Part shown: one piece after another, positions 24,521 through 35,405 of the stretch
How positions within the stretch are numbered: the stretch's first letter is position 1
Layout: each line of letters opens with the position of its first letter
Origin: Otis tarda
Lineage: Eukaryota > Chordata > Aves > Otidiformes > Otididae
Reading direction: 5' to 3'
DNA: 64,000 bases
NCBI GenBank assembly: GCA_026413225.1
Contig: CM048554.1
Location: 88,825,963 to 88,889,962, forward strand
Translations under genes and position numbers: made by a program
Notes under the pieces: generated by a model
The model's input: only the letters and a program-made list of their open reading frames with translations
Told to the model about the DNA's origin: nothing
Databases searched by the model: none

Positions 24521-26725
24521 ACTCAAGGGCTTCTCTGGGGAGCCTTTTGCAGGTAACTTTCTGCTGAGCCTAGAGCTCTTATGCAGGGCTTTTCCTGCCT
24601 TCTTTGCAGTATATATAGTAGGTATGTTAGTAAAGTCCCTGGGTATAAAATAAGTCCTCTGGTTGTGTTGCTTCATCTACACTAACCCGTCAAATCATGG
24701 CTTGTCCTACAAGAATCTGGGTTGCAGTCAGAAATCCAGCTCATTATCCAGAGGTGATACAACACCACGTTTGCCCGCCTGATTCTGCAGCTAATAGAGC
24801 TGTCAGCTCTGCTGTCAGTCGCTTGTCATCCTGCCGAGAAACATATAGAAAGCCTTAAAGGAAACAGGTCGTCCCAAGAGCAGACTCTTGAAATAAAATT
24901 GACCCTTATTCTAATGTACATGGGAAACAGCTTAGACTTTTCCCTTCGATTGTTCTTTGTACTGGATTTGCCATTTGTTCCATAGAGCATTAATGTGGGT
25001 TGCAAATATGACATTTTTCAGGAAAATATCTGTTATAGGTGCCAAAGGCTGTTATGTTGTCCATGCTTTGTGATATTTTCATGGTAAATTTGGAAGAAAG
25101 GTCTTTCCCTATGTCTCCTTCAGTTGCCCTAAGCCCAGTGTTACCATCTCATTCAACGGATGAAAATGACTGTGTTCACTTGTTGCACGACATGTTTATG
25201 CCAAGGGTGTTTATGAATGTTCTAGCTGATTTTAAATACAAACTTCAGTGCCTGGAGACACCTTCCCATTAAAAGCAATTCAGTCACCGTAGCAGGAAGA
25301 GAGAGGTTCAGCAGGTAAAGTGGTATTCAGTCAAGAAGTTGCTTGTTGGCTAGTAAAGTACAGAGGATGGCAGCTGGTCTGACAAAGTGACATTTGCAGC
25401 TCCAGAGAAGTGAGACTTTCTTAATTTAACCGGAGAAGTGTCAAGATCATCTGCTGAGTAAGTTAGAAGTAAATTTCAAGTGGAAAGAGAGAAAGTTTCA
25501 AGAGAAAAAATTAAATCTGCTCAGAGCCCCTGGAAAGGAGATTAGGAATAGACATTGATGTGGAGGAAAGTTTTTCTCTAACAAGTGCAGCCTGCAACAT
25601 GTGACATGCAGGGAGACAGCATCCCTGACATGTCAGGAGAGCACCTGCAGCAAATGAGTGGGATGCTGACTAAAAAGGACTTTTTATACTTTCTCTTGTA
25701 TGTAGGCTGAGTCTAGCCTTCTTTCTTATGCCTTCAAACCCCTTTGTTACTGTGGTGTCTATTTTGGGTGCTGTAAATAAATATTCCTGCTTGGATTTTG
25801 CTTTACCCCAGCTGGAGATAAAGTACTTGGTTAAAAACAAGACATTCCTTGCCGAAGGCTGCTGCAGCCCTAATAGGCAACCGGGGAGGTAGTCTCCCAG
25901 GGGTGAGGAGGGGAAGTCAGCTCTTCCCACAGTGAAGGATCGCCATGGAGGGTCTTAGCAGGATGCTAAGTGATGCAGGATGCTAAGGATCCTTAGCAGG
26001 ATGCTGGTGAGCTTACCTGAATCTCAGTGGTCCTGAGGGAATTTGTCACCGGTGCACTTGAGTAATGCTGTGGTTCTATTCCTCTCTGAGAGAGTGAACC
26101 TTCGTGTTAAGGGTGAGCTTATCTTTCTCCATTTCTTTCTTTGTTCATGAGCAGCTCCTGGTTTGCTGGGGATGCAAGCAGTTTACCAGCAATCATGTCA
26201 GAACATTTGTTAGCATCATACTCCCACTTTTAAGTCATAAAGCAGCAAAGGGAGTTATTGCTGCCATCTCTTAAGCAAGACAACAAAGGCATAGATGTAA
26301 AAACACATGCCCCTAACTATTTACCCAGTTCTTTTCACATTCCTCTTTTTGTTTTCCCAACCAAAAAGCAGCACTCCCTAGCAACCATTTTAAGGCTGAG
26401 GGCATGCTGAAAGCAAGCTTGATAAATTAAAGTTTGATGATGAAAGTTTGTGGGACTGGCAGAGCATCCTGGTGGAATTACCAAGCCCATGCTGTGCACG
26501 GCCCCACCGGGCTGCATCCCTGGGGGTTGCAGGGACGGGAAAAATGCAGGCAGCTAGCGAGCCGGAGGTGCTCAGGAGGCAGGCTCCTGCATCTTAACGA
26601 GTCTGAACCCTTTCCCAGAGTTAAGCACTATACTCCTTCTTTTATTGAGAAAGAAAAAAAAATGTGGTGAATGTTAGGCTTCCTTTTAACAGGGGTGAAA
26701 AAGCGAAAGTCCCAGTTTTTAATGC
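24521..26725. other. Unassigned DNA; local palindrome cluster
   Basis: No gene recognised. The notable content is the compact cluster of inverted and direct repeats at 25954-26005. A short GC-richer segment lies near 26440-26600. Open frames do not exceed about 100 codons and match nothing I know. Confidence 0.55.
25954..26005. repeat. Palindrome and direct-repeat cluster
   Basis: Three direct copies of gcaggatgct occur at 25958, 25975 and 25996. They are interleaved with a hairpin (cttagca / tgctaag, 3-base loop, 25954-25970) and a perfect 18-bp palindrome tgctaaggatccttagca at 25981-25998. All is within about 50 bp. Confidence 0.93.
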
Positions 26726-26795
26726 TGACCAAGTGGACAGAGCACTTACCTGGGCTGTAAAAAGCGCAGATTCAGATCCCACCTTTGCTTGAGGA
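26726..26795 (+). repeat. tRNA-like relic, possibly a tRNA-derived SINE
   Basis: The segment has a box A-like tgaccaagtgg at 26726, followed by 'acagagcacttacctggg', and about 45 bases after box A a box B-like gattcagatcc followed by 'cacctttgc'. This order and spacing match a tRNA-type RNA polymerase III promoter and the heads of tRNA-derived SINEs of amniotes. A clean cloverleaf cannot be drawn by eye, so it is not a functional tRNA gene. It could also be a decayed tRNA pseudogene or chance similarity. Confidence 0.4.
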
Positions 26796-27064
26796 TATCT
26801 GACCATCAGTATGTGATGAATAGCCTCATCACCAGGACATGGGGTAGCTAAGACAGGGCTCTTTCCAGACATGGGGCTGGCTCAGCAGTATCATGTAATG
26901 GCTCAGTGACAGGTGTGCCAGCCAAGTGGTGCTACCCACTCTCTCTCATGGCTTTCTGACCACACAGCACACTGCTATGATTCACTAAGCAGAAGACATT
27001 TGCCTTGGGTGTTTTGGTTTCTTCTGGACAGGGAGAAAAGAGAAAGACAAAGGTGCTGAAGAGC

Positions 27065-27125
27065 AGGACCTCCTTCCTTGAGCATCAGTGACCAATTGGA
27101 CTGACCCAGCTCTACCACTTATATT
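27065..27125 (+). mobile_element. Possible ancient CR1 tail
   Basis: The segment 'gaccaattggactgaccca' followed by gctc resembles the 'gatggaccattggtctgacc' tail of old CR1 elements known in turtles, crocodiles and birds. The match is short and flanking CR1 sequence is not clear, so this is weak. Confidence 0.25.
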
Positions 27126-27242
27126 CCCACTTGGTAAAGCTGCTCAGCATCTCATGGAACTGTGAAATATTCCCTGAGCTTGAGAAAGACTATTTAGTCC
27201 ATGGTGGAGATGATCATCTAAGAAAGATGAGACATTGACTTT

Positions 27243-27869
27243 TGTCCTGGTTTTGGCAGGGATGGAGTTAATTTTTCCTCTCAGTAGCCGGTACGTTTTG
27301 GATTTCATGTGTGAAGAATGTTGATAAACACCCTGATGATATGAGTAGTTGTGAATGAGACCAAGGACACTGTCCTGCTTTCCAAGTCTCGCTAATTTGC
27401 AGATGCAGGAAGCTGGGAGAAAGACAGACAGAATAATTGATCCAAACTGGCCAAAGAGAGTATTCCGTGCCATAAACGACATGCTCAGTATATAAGTGGG
27501 GGCAGGCCAGGGTGGGTATCTGCCTTCCTGGCATCCATCTTTGCTCCTCGTTTTGCTGGCATCATTCCCTCTACCTTGCTGGCTCCCTTTTGCTCCTTTG
27601 CTTGCCGCTCGGTTTTGTTTCCGTGATCGCTGCTCGGGACGGGCTGTATTGGTCATTGGGACATCGGGTGGTCAGAAAACATATATTGTTCACTTTGTAT
27701 ATTTTAATATCCTTATATTGTTATTATTGTAGTCTTCCCTTGTTATTTTAGTAAATTGTCTTCATCTCAACCCATGAGTTCTCTTTCCTTCCCAATTCTC
27801 TCCCCCATCCCACTGGGGAGGGGGAGTGTGAGCGAGAAACTGTGTGGTAATTCAGGCTAAACCATCATA
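27243..27869 (+). mobile_element. Solo LTR of avian endogenous retrovirus (complete, 627 bp)
   Basis: A complete solo LTR. It begins TGTCCTGG at 27243, contains a TATA box (tatataag, 27489-27496) preceded by 'gccataaacgacatgctcag', and has the U5 segment 'cttcatctcaacccatgag' and the end 'aattcaggctaaaccatcat' plus a. A 5-bp direct repeat, acttt, flanks it (27238-27242 and 27870-27874), consistent with integrase-mediated insertion of an ERV that makes 5-bp duplications. There is no internal proviral sequence, so it arose by LTR-LTR recombination. The antisense 170-codon frame across it is not a gene. Same family as 3305 (deleted) and 60860 (minus). Confidence 0.9.
27489..27496 (+). promoter_or_regulatory. 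LTR TATA box
   Basis: tatataag in the conserved context 'gctcagtatataagtgg', shared with the reverse-oriented LTR at 60860. It would mark the U3/R region of the LTR promoter. Activity is unknown. Confidence 0.7.
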
Positions 27870-30869
27870 ACTTTCTTCTCCTGTCATATATTTCCCACTG
27901 GAATTTTTTTTTCATTTGAAATCATACTGAGCTCATTTCAGTCGTATACCTGTCGTATACAGTAGATTGAGATTCTGCAGTCTAAGAGAGTTGGCTAGGT
28001 CTCTCAAGCACAGAAATGGAGGATTGATTGTGTTTTGATTCACGTTGTATAGTCTTCAGTTAGTAAAAAAACAGGGAAAGCTGAATGTTTCCTTCCAAAC
28101 TCAATAAACATACAACTTTGAGGGACTACAGCAAATGTCCTGGTTACCTGCCTCTGGCATGGCTCCCTGTATCCCTTATGAGTACTGAGTTGGATAACTG
28201 GAAGTCCTTGTATTCTCATCTGTCACTTTGTGCTCCAATGAGTTCTGCTTGCAACAAATGCTGCTGAAATGAGTCAGCCCTTGGAGGAGATGCACTGGAA
28301 AATAATAAGGTGAGGTGGGTGTCAAGTGTCTAGCCAAGAAGATATTACTACAAATCCCTGCTAAATAAGGTGTCAAACCTGTCAGTGTGACCATCAGGCA
28401 GAGAAGTTAAAAGGTAACAAATCAATCAGTGTAGCTGACTTTTAAGTATATCTTCCAGTTCTTATATAAAAAAAAAAAAAACAGTTGTCATTATTCTTGG
28501 GGATCTTTATAGCAAAAAATAAAGAGGCTATATGAATGCTGGATTTTTTTTCTCCAGAGATTTTTTAATGCTAGTGAAAACTTGCTGTTGCCCAGATCCA
28601 TAAGTGTTGTAGCAGCTGTGCATTTGAGAACCATTCTGTCCATCCCCCCATGCACTGTTTAGAAACCTAATGAGTGATTCAGAGCATCCATTGTCTGGTT
28701 TCCATGGTCGTGGCTTATTAGACAGGCAATAACTAAAATAGTTTCAGTGTCCATGACAGGCATCCGTAGCAGGATGTTTGAACTCAACCCTAAATCTCTT
28801 TGATAGCTTTGAAATCCTTACAGGACGTCCAATTTGTTGCTTTTTTTCAATTGGGAAAAAAAATCTTGAAGTTTTATGCAAAGACAAATGGTAGAACTAT
28901 GAAAGAACATCTTTTTGTTGTCTGGTCACTGAGCCCAAAAATGTTAATATGCAGAAGGGTAATAAATGTTACCAAGATACTTTACTCTGAAGATGGTGAC
29001 TGAGTCCTCTTGATTCCACTTACCTTGTTTTTTATACTTGCTGGACTTATTCCTACCAAGTTTGTCCAAAATGACATAGTAGCACCCAGATATTGCACTT
29101 TTTTTTTCTTGACTGCAGCTGCCTATTCTCCATCAAGGCACAGTTCTGCTTTGTTATTAAATCAATGCTTATTCCATTTCCTCATTATTTGCTCTGTTTC
29201 TTTTAAGGTTCTGCAGTGGAAACAATAATACTCCATTATCACTGGCATTAAGGGGAAATTGCCAGATCTAAAATTATCAGTTACTGAAGCAGTATGAACT
29301 CTCCTGCTTCAGGACATTTATCTTGGGTTTGAGCAAATAATTTACTCTATAACAACCAAATTTAGGATTTTGGGAACTTCTTTTGAAGCAGCTTGCTCTG
29401 GCTACTATTGGAAACAAGACAGATGACAGTTCTCAGGCAACATAAGAAAGTTTGTGTTCCTTACCAAAAAGAGCTCGCCCTCCAGAATAAACATTGGCCA
29501 AGGAAACGTAGAGACTCTGTGTATTGCTGGACTTGCTTCACTACAGCGTAGCATATATAAAACTATGCAAGAGTTACATAGTAGATTTCATTCATATTAG
29601 ATATCAGCTGATATCACTGGTATATTTAGGTTTGAAGTGTGTGTTAGAAACACAGACAGTCTAGAGCATAATAAGAGTCAAGTTCTGTTTATTTTTGGTA
29701 AGGTGACTCCAAATCATATTAGGAGCTGGGGAAACATCATCAGCTCCTGAGGCAGTCACAATAACGATAGCTTTATCAGCACTCATTCACCATTTTAAAG
29801 AACAAAGGTTAATAAACAGGAGATAGAATACTTATTCTAATATGAGTCCCTGGGGAACTAAGTCATCTTTAATGAGAAATGAGGTAATTACCAGTTCTGT
29901 CACCTTTCGTTTCTCAAATACACTTGAAACTGTTTAATATGAGGCCTGTGTTTTTCAATGGAAAATAAAGACTTAGAAATTATTGTAAAGCATCGCAATA
30001 TCACTGTTAATGTAATGACAGTGAAGCCTGAATATCAAAGTATATATTTAAAGGCAATTTGAACATTTTTCTTAAATCAGAATGGGATGAGATGTCAGGA
30101 CGAAAAAATACACCGGTTGTCCTGGTCTTTTGTCACCCTAATTGTTACAGACTACTCAGCTCCTCAAATGTGAGATATTCTGGGTTTGAAATTGAAAACA
30201 TAGTAAAAGAATTGGACTGTGACAAATTTTGGAAGGACAAATTTCTAAATTTGCGTCACCTGCCTTATATCCAGAAAGCTTGTGGAGGGTGATATGAGAT
30301 CAGCTAGGATGAAAAAAAAAATCATAATAATCACAAAGCTAATGTGCCTGAACAAAGAACAAAGAACGGCTGCTGCAATTAAACAAAACACATGTGGTCA
30401 GACTTCTGGAAGGCTGTAAGCCTGATTTTCCTTTGCTTTGCTGTATTTGCTAGATCAAAGATTCTTGAAGTGAATTTAACTGCCTGTCCCTTTTTGCAAT
30501 GTCAGAGCGGTGGAAAGGAGACACGATGTAGATGAGAACCACGTTCTGCAGAATTAGGTTACGGAAAGATAATTACACAAACAGCCTTCATCCACATGCT
30601 GAGCAGCACAGGCAGGATTTAAATGGTTCAAGTTACGCAGGGTGAAATAAATAGTTGCTATCAGGTCACCGGTGGGACAGGGACACGACCTTCTGGAGGT
30701 CAGTTTCCTCCAGCCATCTCTGCCCCAGGAGAGCCGCTTGGAGAGAGTCTGAGCAGCAATGAGGAACAAATCTGCTGGCACCTGGCCGCTCCCTGTGGCA
30801 GACCTGGGAGTGGGGCTCTGGGCTGGACCCAGCTTTGGCTGCAATCATGGGCTTATCCCTGGAGGTGAG
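27870..30869. other. Unassigned DNA; no gene seen
   Basis: No gene or further transposon recognised. An A-rich tract lies at 28469-28482. The 81- to 96-codon frames on both strands at 30554-30868 run into the CR1 at 30870 and are not convincing genes. The 30690-30868 segment is GC-richer and may be further, unrecognised CR1 5' sequence. Confidence 0.5.
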
Positions 30870-31702
30870 GTGGGTCAGGGGGCTGAAGATGACACAAAAC
30901 TTGGTGGAGTGGCTGACAGGCCAGATGGTTGTGCTGTCATTCAGAGGGACCTGGACAGGCTGGAGAAATGGGCTGGCAGAAACTTAATGAACTTCAACAC
31001 AGGGAAATGCAAAGTCCTCCCCCTGGGAAGGAACAACTTCATGAACCAGGATGGACTGGGGCCACTTAGTTGGAAAGCAACTTGGCAGAAAAGGACTTGG
31101 AGGTCCTGGTGAATACCAAGTTGACCATGAGCCAGCAATGTGCCCTTGCCACCAAGAAGGCTAACGGTATCCTGGGTTCTATTAGAAGTGTTGCCAGTAG
31201 GTCAAGGAAGGTGATCCTGCCCCTCTACTCAGCCCTGGTGAGGCCACACCTGGAGTGCTGTGTCCAGTTCTGGGCTCCCCAGTACAAGAGAGACACGGAG
31301 AGTCTAGCAAAGGGCCACAAAGATGATGAAGGGGCTGGAGCCTCTCTTCAATGAGGAAAGGCTGAGGGAGATGGGACTGTTCAGCCTGGAGAAGAGAAGG
31401 CTCCAAGGGATCTTATCAATGGGTATAAATATCTGAAGGCAGGGTGCAAAGAGGACTGAGCCAGGCTCTTTTCAGTGGTACCTAGTGACAGGGTAAGAGG
31501 GGATAGGCACAAACTGAAACACAGGAAGGTCTGTCTCAACATCAGGAAATACTTTTTTACAATGAAGGTGACCAAGCACTGGCACAGGTTGCCCAGGGGT
31601 TTGTGGAGTCTCCATCCTTGGAGATATTCAGAAGCTGTCTGGATACCTGTACCTAGTATGAGATGACCTCCAGCGGTCCCTTCCAATCTCAGTCACTGTG
31701 AG
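30870..31702 (+). mobile_element. CR1 LINE, ORF2 C-terminal part and 3' region (about 830 bp)
   Basis: The longest CR1 in the window. It encodes the end of the CR1 reverse-transcriptase ORF2 as two pieces in different frames. The first (to about 31112) includes VIQRDLDRLEKWAGRNLMNF; the second (from about 31070) includes the [20 protein letters not shown] and [20 protein letters not shown] segments typical of CR1/jockey-type LINEs. The frameshift and later stops show it is dead. The 3' part has 'ttcagcctggagaagagaag', 'ctccatccttggagatattc' and 'ggtcccttccaatctcagtc'. Its tail (actgtga) lacks attctatg repeats, so it is a different subfamily from the copies at 1, 21169, 24382 and 52061. Confidence 0.93.
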
Positions 31703-34700
31703 GACAGCTGATTACTGTTGGAGTAGCAGCGTTGCTGGCATTTACCTCCCATGCAAAGCCAGGACAACTCTTTGCCTTGAAGACATGGTCAACAGGACAA
31801 ACTCTTTGTGGTTATGTTTGCTCAGACTGTAAAATGCCGAGGGCAGAGAGGCTTGAAGCAGGGTGCAGGGGTGAGGGTGCTGGTGGAACGGCCATTGGGT
31901 GCAGAAAGCCGAAAAGGAGGGGGAGAAACAGGACAAATGCAGATGAGGAAGGATGAGGGGGAGAAACAGGACAGATGCAGATGAGGAAGGACTGAGTTCA
32001 AGTGGCCAATTGGCTGAATATGGGGAGAAAAGGCAACTAACAGCCTCCTGTCTTTGGAAGGGAAGTAAACATGACTGTGACAAGAAGCTGTGAAAATGCC
32101 TTGGGTGGCAACAGCAGGAGAAAGGTCTGGTGGCTCTGCTGTAGCCTGTCACAGGTTGGCACTGCCCCTTACAAAAAGGGTCGTGGGGATTGGTGGCTTT
32201 CCAGGTCTTCAGGTCTAGTCCTGTCCCCAGGGAAGGAGACTTGCAAAGGCAGCAGTGGGGACAAAGAGCACTCTTTGAAAAGTCAGATATATATTCACGA
32301 AGAAGTTGTGTGCATTTTTGCCCTCCCAAATTTTTCTCCATGTAAATATTTATTTAGCTTTAAAAAATCACTGGCAAATGGCTGGTGGTGTTGTTCTGAG
32401 GTTATAGTTGCTAAACCAGCTCCAGGCTTGGTACAGAGTAATGATGGCTTTGCATCTTCTTGTTTGCTATTCAGTAACTATCCTCTTGAGTGAAAGTGCC
32501 TGTTGACCTGAATGAAAAACAATTTTGTCTCCCTTCAACTTTCAGTTTTTTAAAAGTGGAACTGACTCCGTTGAACATCTTTCTCCAATAATTATTGTAT
32601 TTGTTATAGATTTCCCTGGCAACATAACAGTATGGAAATAAGCATTTGTACTGATCTTTTCCGCTTCAGTTCTAATATGCAATAGTCATTTTTACATCAA
32701 CAGCCACTGTCTAACTTTCTACGCAGTATAAAGGTGAAAGAGCTCCTCAGCATCAGTGATGTAAACAATGTATCTCTCAACTTGTCTGCTTTACAACTTC
32801 TCAGCCATTCCCCATTTCCTTTTACTAAATGAGGATAAATAGCATCTCCTGTCCTCTGTAGGTGCTGAGGGATCTGCAATGGGTTGGCACCTACTTCCAG
32901 TCTCATCCATGGAAGGCAGCTTTCAGAAGTGCTAGCATTGGTGAATCCACTTAAATACACCAAAAACTTGCAGACTCTAATAAATCACTCCACTTTTCAT
33001 TCTTATTTGAAGGTTCGGAAAGCTCCCAAACCACGGAAAGTTGAGGATCATATTGCTCCTTCCCTCCTCGTGGTGCGCTAGGCAGGGAGTAACTGCGGAA
33101 TTCACTTCCAGGTGGCCAGAGGAATGCCACAGCAAGCTCTCAGCTAACTTTTTGGTTTGATACCTTCTCCATAATAAAAGCTTAACAGGTTTATGTAAAA
33201 CTGCACAGTTAATTCTGCACAGCTAACTACTGTTGTCAGTGGTTTGATCCCCTATGAAAACTGCATGTAGCACTTCTGAGTGTAATTTGATGCGGTAGGT
33301 TCATTACCTTAATAAACAGGAGACAATTTTCAAGACCACTCCATGAAAAATTAGCTGTTTTGTTACATTTAATTAGTTTATGTGAGTTTAGTGCAGCATA
33401 AAGAGTTAGGTGTTGAGAAATGGAGAACACAAAAATAAAATGAGAAGAACATTTTTCTCCAAAACTGAGTCTTTCAGTTTTGTTTAAAAGACTAGAAATA
33501 GCTTCTGCTAATAACGATGAGTTGCTAACTAAGCTAACACAACACAGCACAGGGTACAAATATTTTTAAAAATTTGCAGTATGGTCACTTGGTGCAGGAA
33601 CTTAAACACAGTTTTAAATTCGAGCATATGCTTGTTCCACATGAAAGGCCACTGTAAACAGTCCCAATTACTGCTAATTGATTTAAACCCCAGAACTCTG
33701 TAGGAAATCACAGATGTTAACTGCTCAGCGATGCACTAAAACTTCCTGAGTTTCTCACAAAAGATTTGACGTAAGGCAAGATAGCTTTTGGAGGCCTGGG
33801 AATGATATAAATCTGTTCCAGTGAGAGCTGTTCCACAGAAAGCACTGATGTTAGGTTTGTAAGGCTGTTAAGGAAAATAACTTTATATTTGTTTTGGGAC
33901 CTTCACCCTGTAGAAGACTGAAGAAAATATCTAGTGTTTTTGTACTGCAAAGAAGAGAGAGGCTCCCTCTTTTTTGGACTCCCGTGAAGGATTTCAGAAT
34001 CCTTTTAAAGGAAAGCTGGGTGGTTTTTTAAAAAGCTGAAAGAAAGATGTGGTAGAAAAACTTGAAAAAATCCAGTCAGCAGAAAATAGATCTCCTAGAC
34101 TGATATACAACACTGAAGCTTAAGCTACAGGACAGAGAATGGAGGGAAAATGTTCCAGAAGTCTTTGATTAAAAAAGCATAAAGGTTGTCTATGGACTAT
34201 CTGGGACCCTGAAGTTAAACAACGGACATAAGCGCATAAGCAGGATGCAATAACCACTTAAATGTAAATGAAGACAAGCTTCAGCAACCAAATTGCTTCT
34301 CAAATTAAAATGACCCTGTTCCCCTCCTCATCCACAGAAACTACCTACAGACACTATCTGCTGGCTAATCCTCATCTTCGTTTCCCTTCCTGTGGCAGTT
34401 GTGATGATGTTCTCTCCAGCAGAGGTTATTTTTCTGAAAATTAAAGAAACATTACTGAAAAAATATACAGCGCTAGTAATATAAATTCTTTAATATCATT
34501 AGGAATTCAGTAATATCCCAAGCTGACGGTGAATCTCATAGCAAGATGAATCAATTACTGGCAGGTTTCCCAGCAGGTGAGTCAGGAGCTCAGCTTGTAC
34601 GGTTTAAAGCTCGAGGGCATCTATGGGCTGCAGATATTTTTTTTGCTGGGGATCTGGGACCTCAAGGGTTGGTGGCTCTGGCGCAGCGCAGACTAAGAGG

Positions 34701-35324
34701 AATAGCTTGCTGAAGAAACAAAGTTGGATAAAACTGTAAATTAGAAACCAGAGTTGAGATCTGCTACATGATTGTCATTTTCCCATGCCACTGCATGGCA
34801 TTTGTAAAATAAAAGCATTATTTGTCCCTGATGAAGCTTTCTGAAATCCCATTAGAATGTACTGTATGTCAGGAACCTGGTGTTCATGGTGCTGCTGTAG
34901 GGCCAAGCATGGCTCCCAGGCCAGAGGATGACAGAGGCAGAATCCCTTTCCTGGAGATGCTCTTTGAGCCAGTAATAGCAGTGCAAAGGGAGTGAAAGTG
35001 GCCACCCTTCTGCAGCTGAGGTTATGTTTAGATCAGTGCAAATCGGTATGTCTGTCAAAGGTATCTGTCCCAGAGTCCCCAGGTCAGAAATATATGGCCT
35101 AATGGGCAGATCAACCATGTGAAAAATGCACTCTGGCCTCAGGTAAAGAGGGCACTGCCCAGTCACACTAGCAGGATTAGGGGATCCTCTCTGCCTACAA
35201 CTATCTGCCAGCCCATTCCAGGGCACAAAGCTTACTCTGCCTCTCTTTCCCACCCTGTCCTCTCCAAAATCCAACAAGACAGTAACAAAGCATCAGTTAG
35301 TGGTCATCATCCTAGACCTACAGG
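31703..35324. other. Unassigned DNA; no gene seen
   Basis: No recognisable gene. A 199-codon minus-strand frame (31742-32341) lies over a purine-rich plus strand that includes a 38-bp tandem duplication. It is Ser/Pro/His/Cys-rich with no known motif and is probably chance. The rest is AT-rich with short frames only. Confidence 0.5.
31921..31995. repeat. Two-copy tandem duplication, 38-bp period
   Basis: The segment beginning gggagaaacagg at 31921 is repeated from 31959 with only one or two differences. Both copies carry 'atgcagatgaggaagga'. It is purine-rich. Confidence 0.93.
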
Positions 35325-35405
35325 GTTGTATAGGCTGGAAGAGCACTCTGAGGGTCATCCAGCTCCAAGACCCAACTCAAGACTGGGCCATCATCCACCA
35401 GGTCC
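35325..35405 (-). mobile_element. Probable CR1 fragment (diverged)
   Basis: 'gttgtataggctggaagagc' followed by 'actctgagggtcatccagctcc' resembles the reverse complement of a CR1 3' end. The downstream 'ccatcatccaccaggtccct' may continue the same element. The match is imperfect and the boundaries are estimates. It lies within a 219-codon plus-strand frame. Confidence 0.4.

Noticed and set aside
31742-32341. 199-codon minus-strand open frame
   Set aside because: Low-complexity composition, opposite a purine-rich strand with a tandem duplication; no motif, no splice context, no recognised family.
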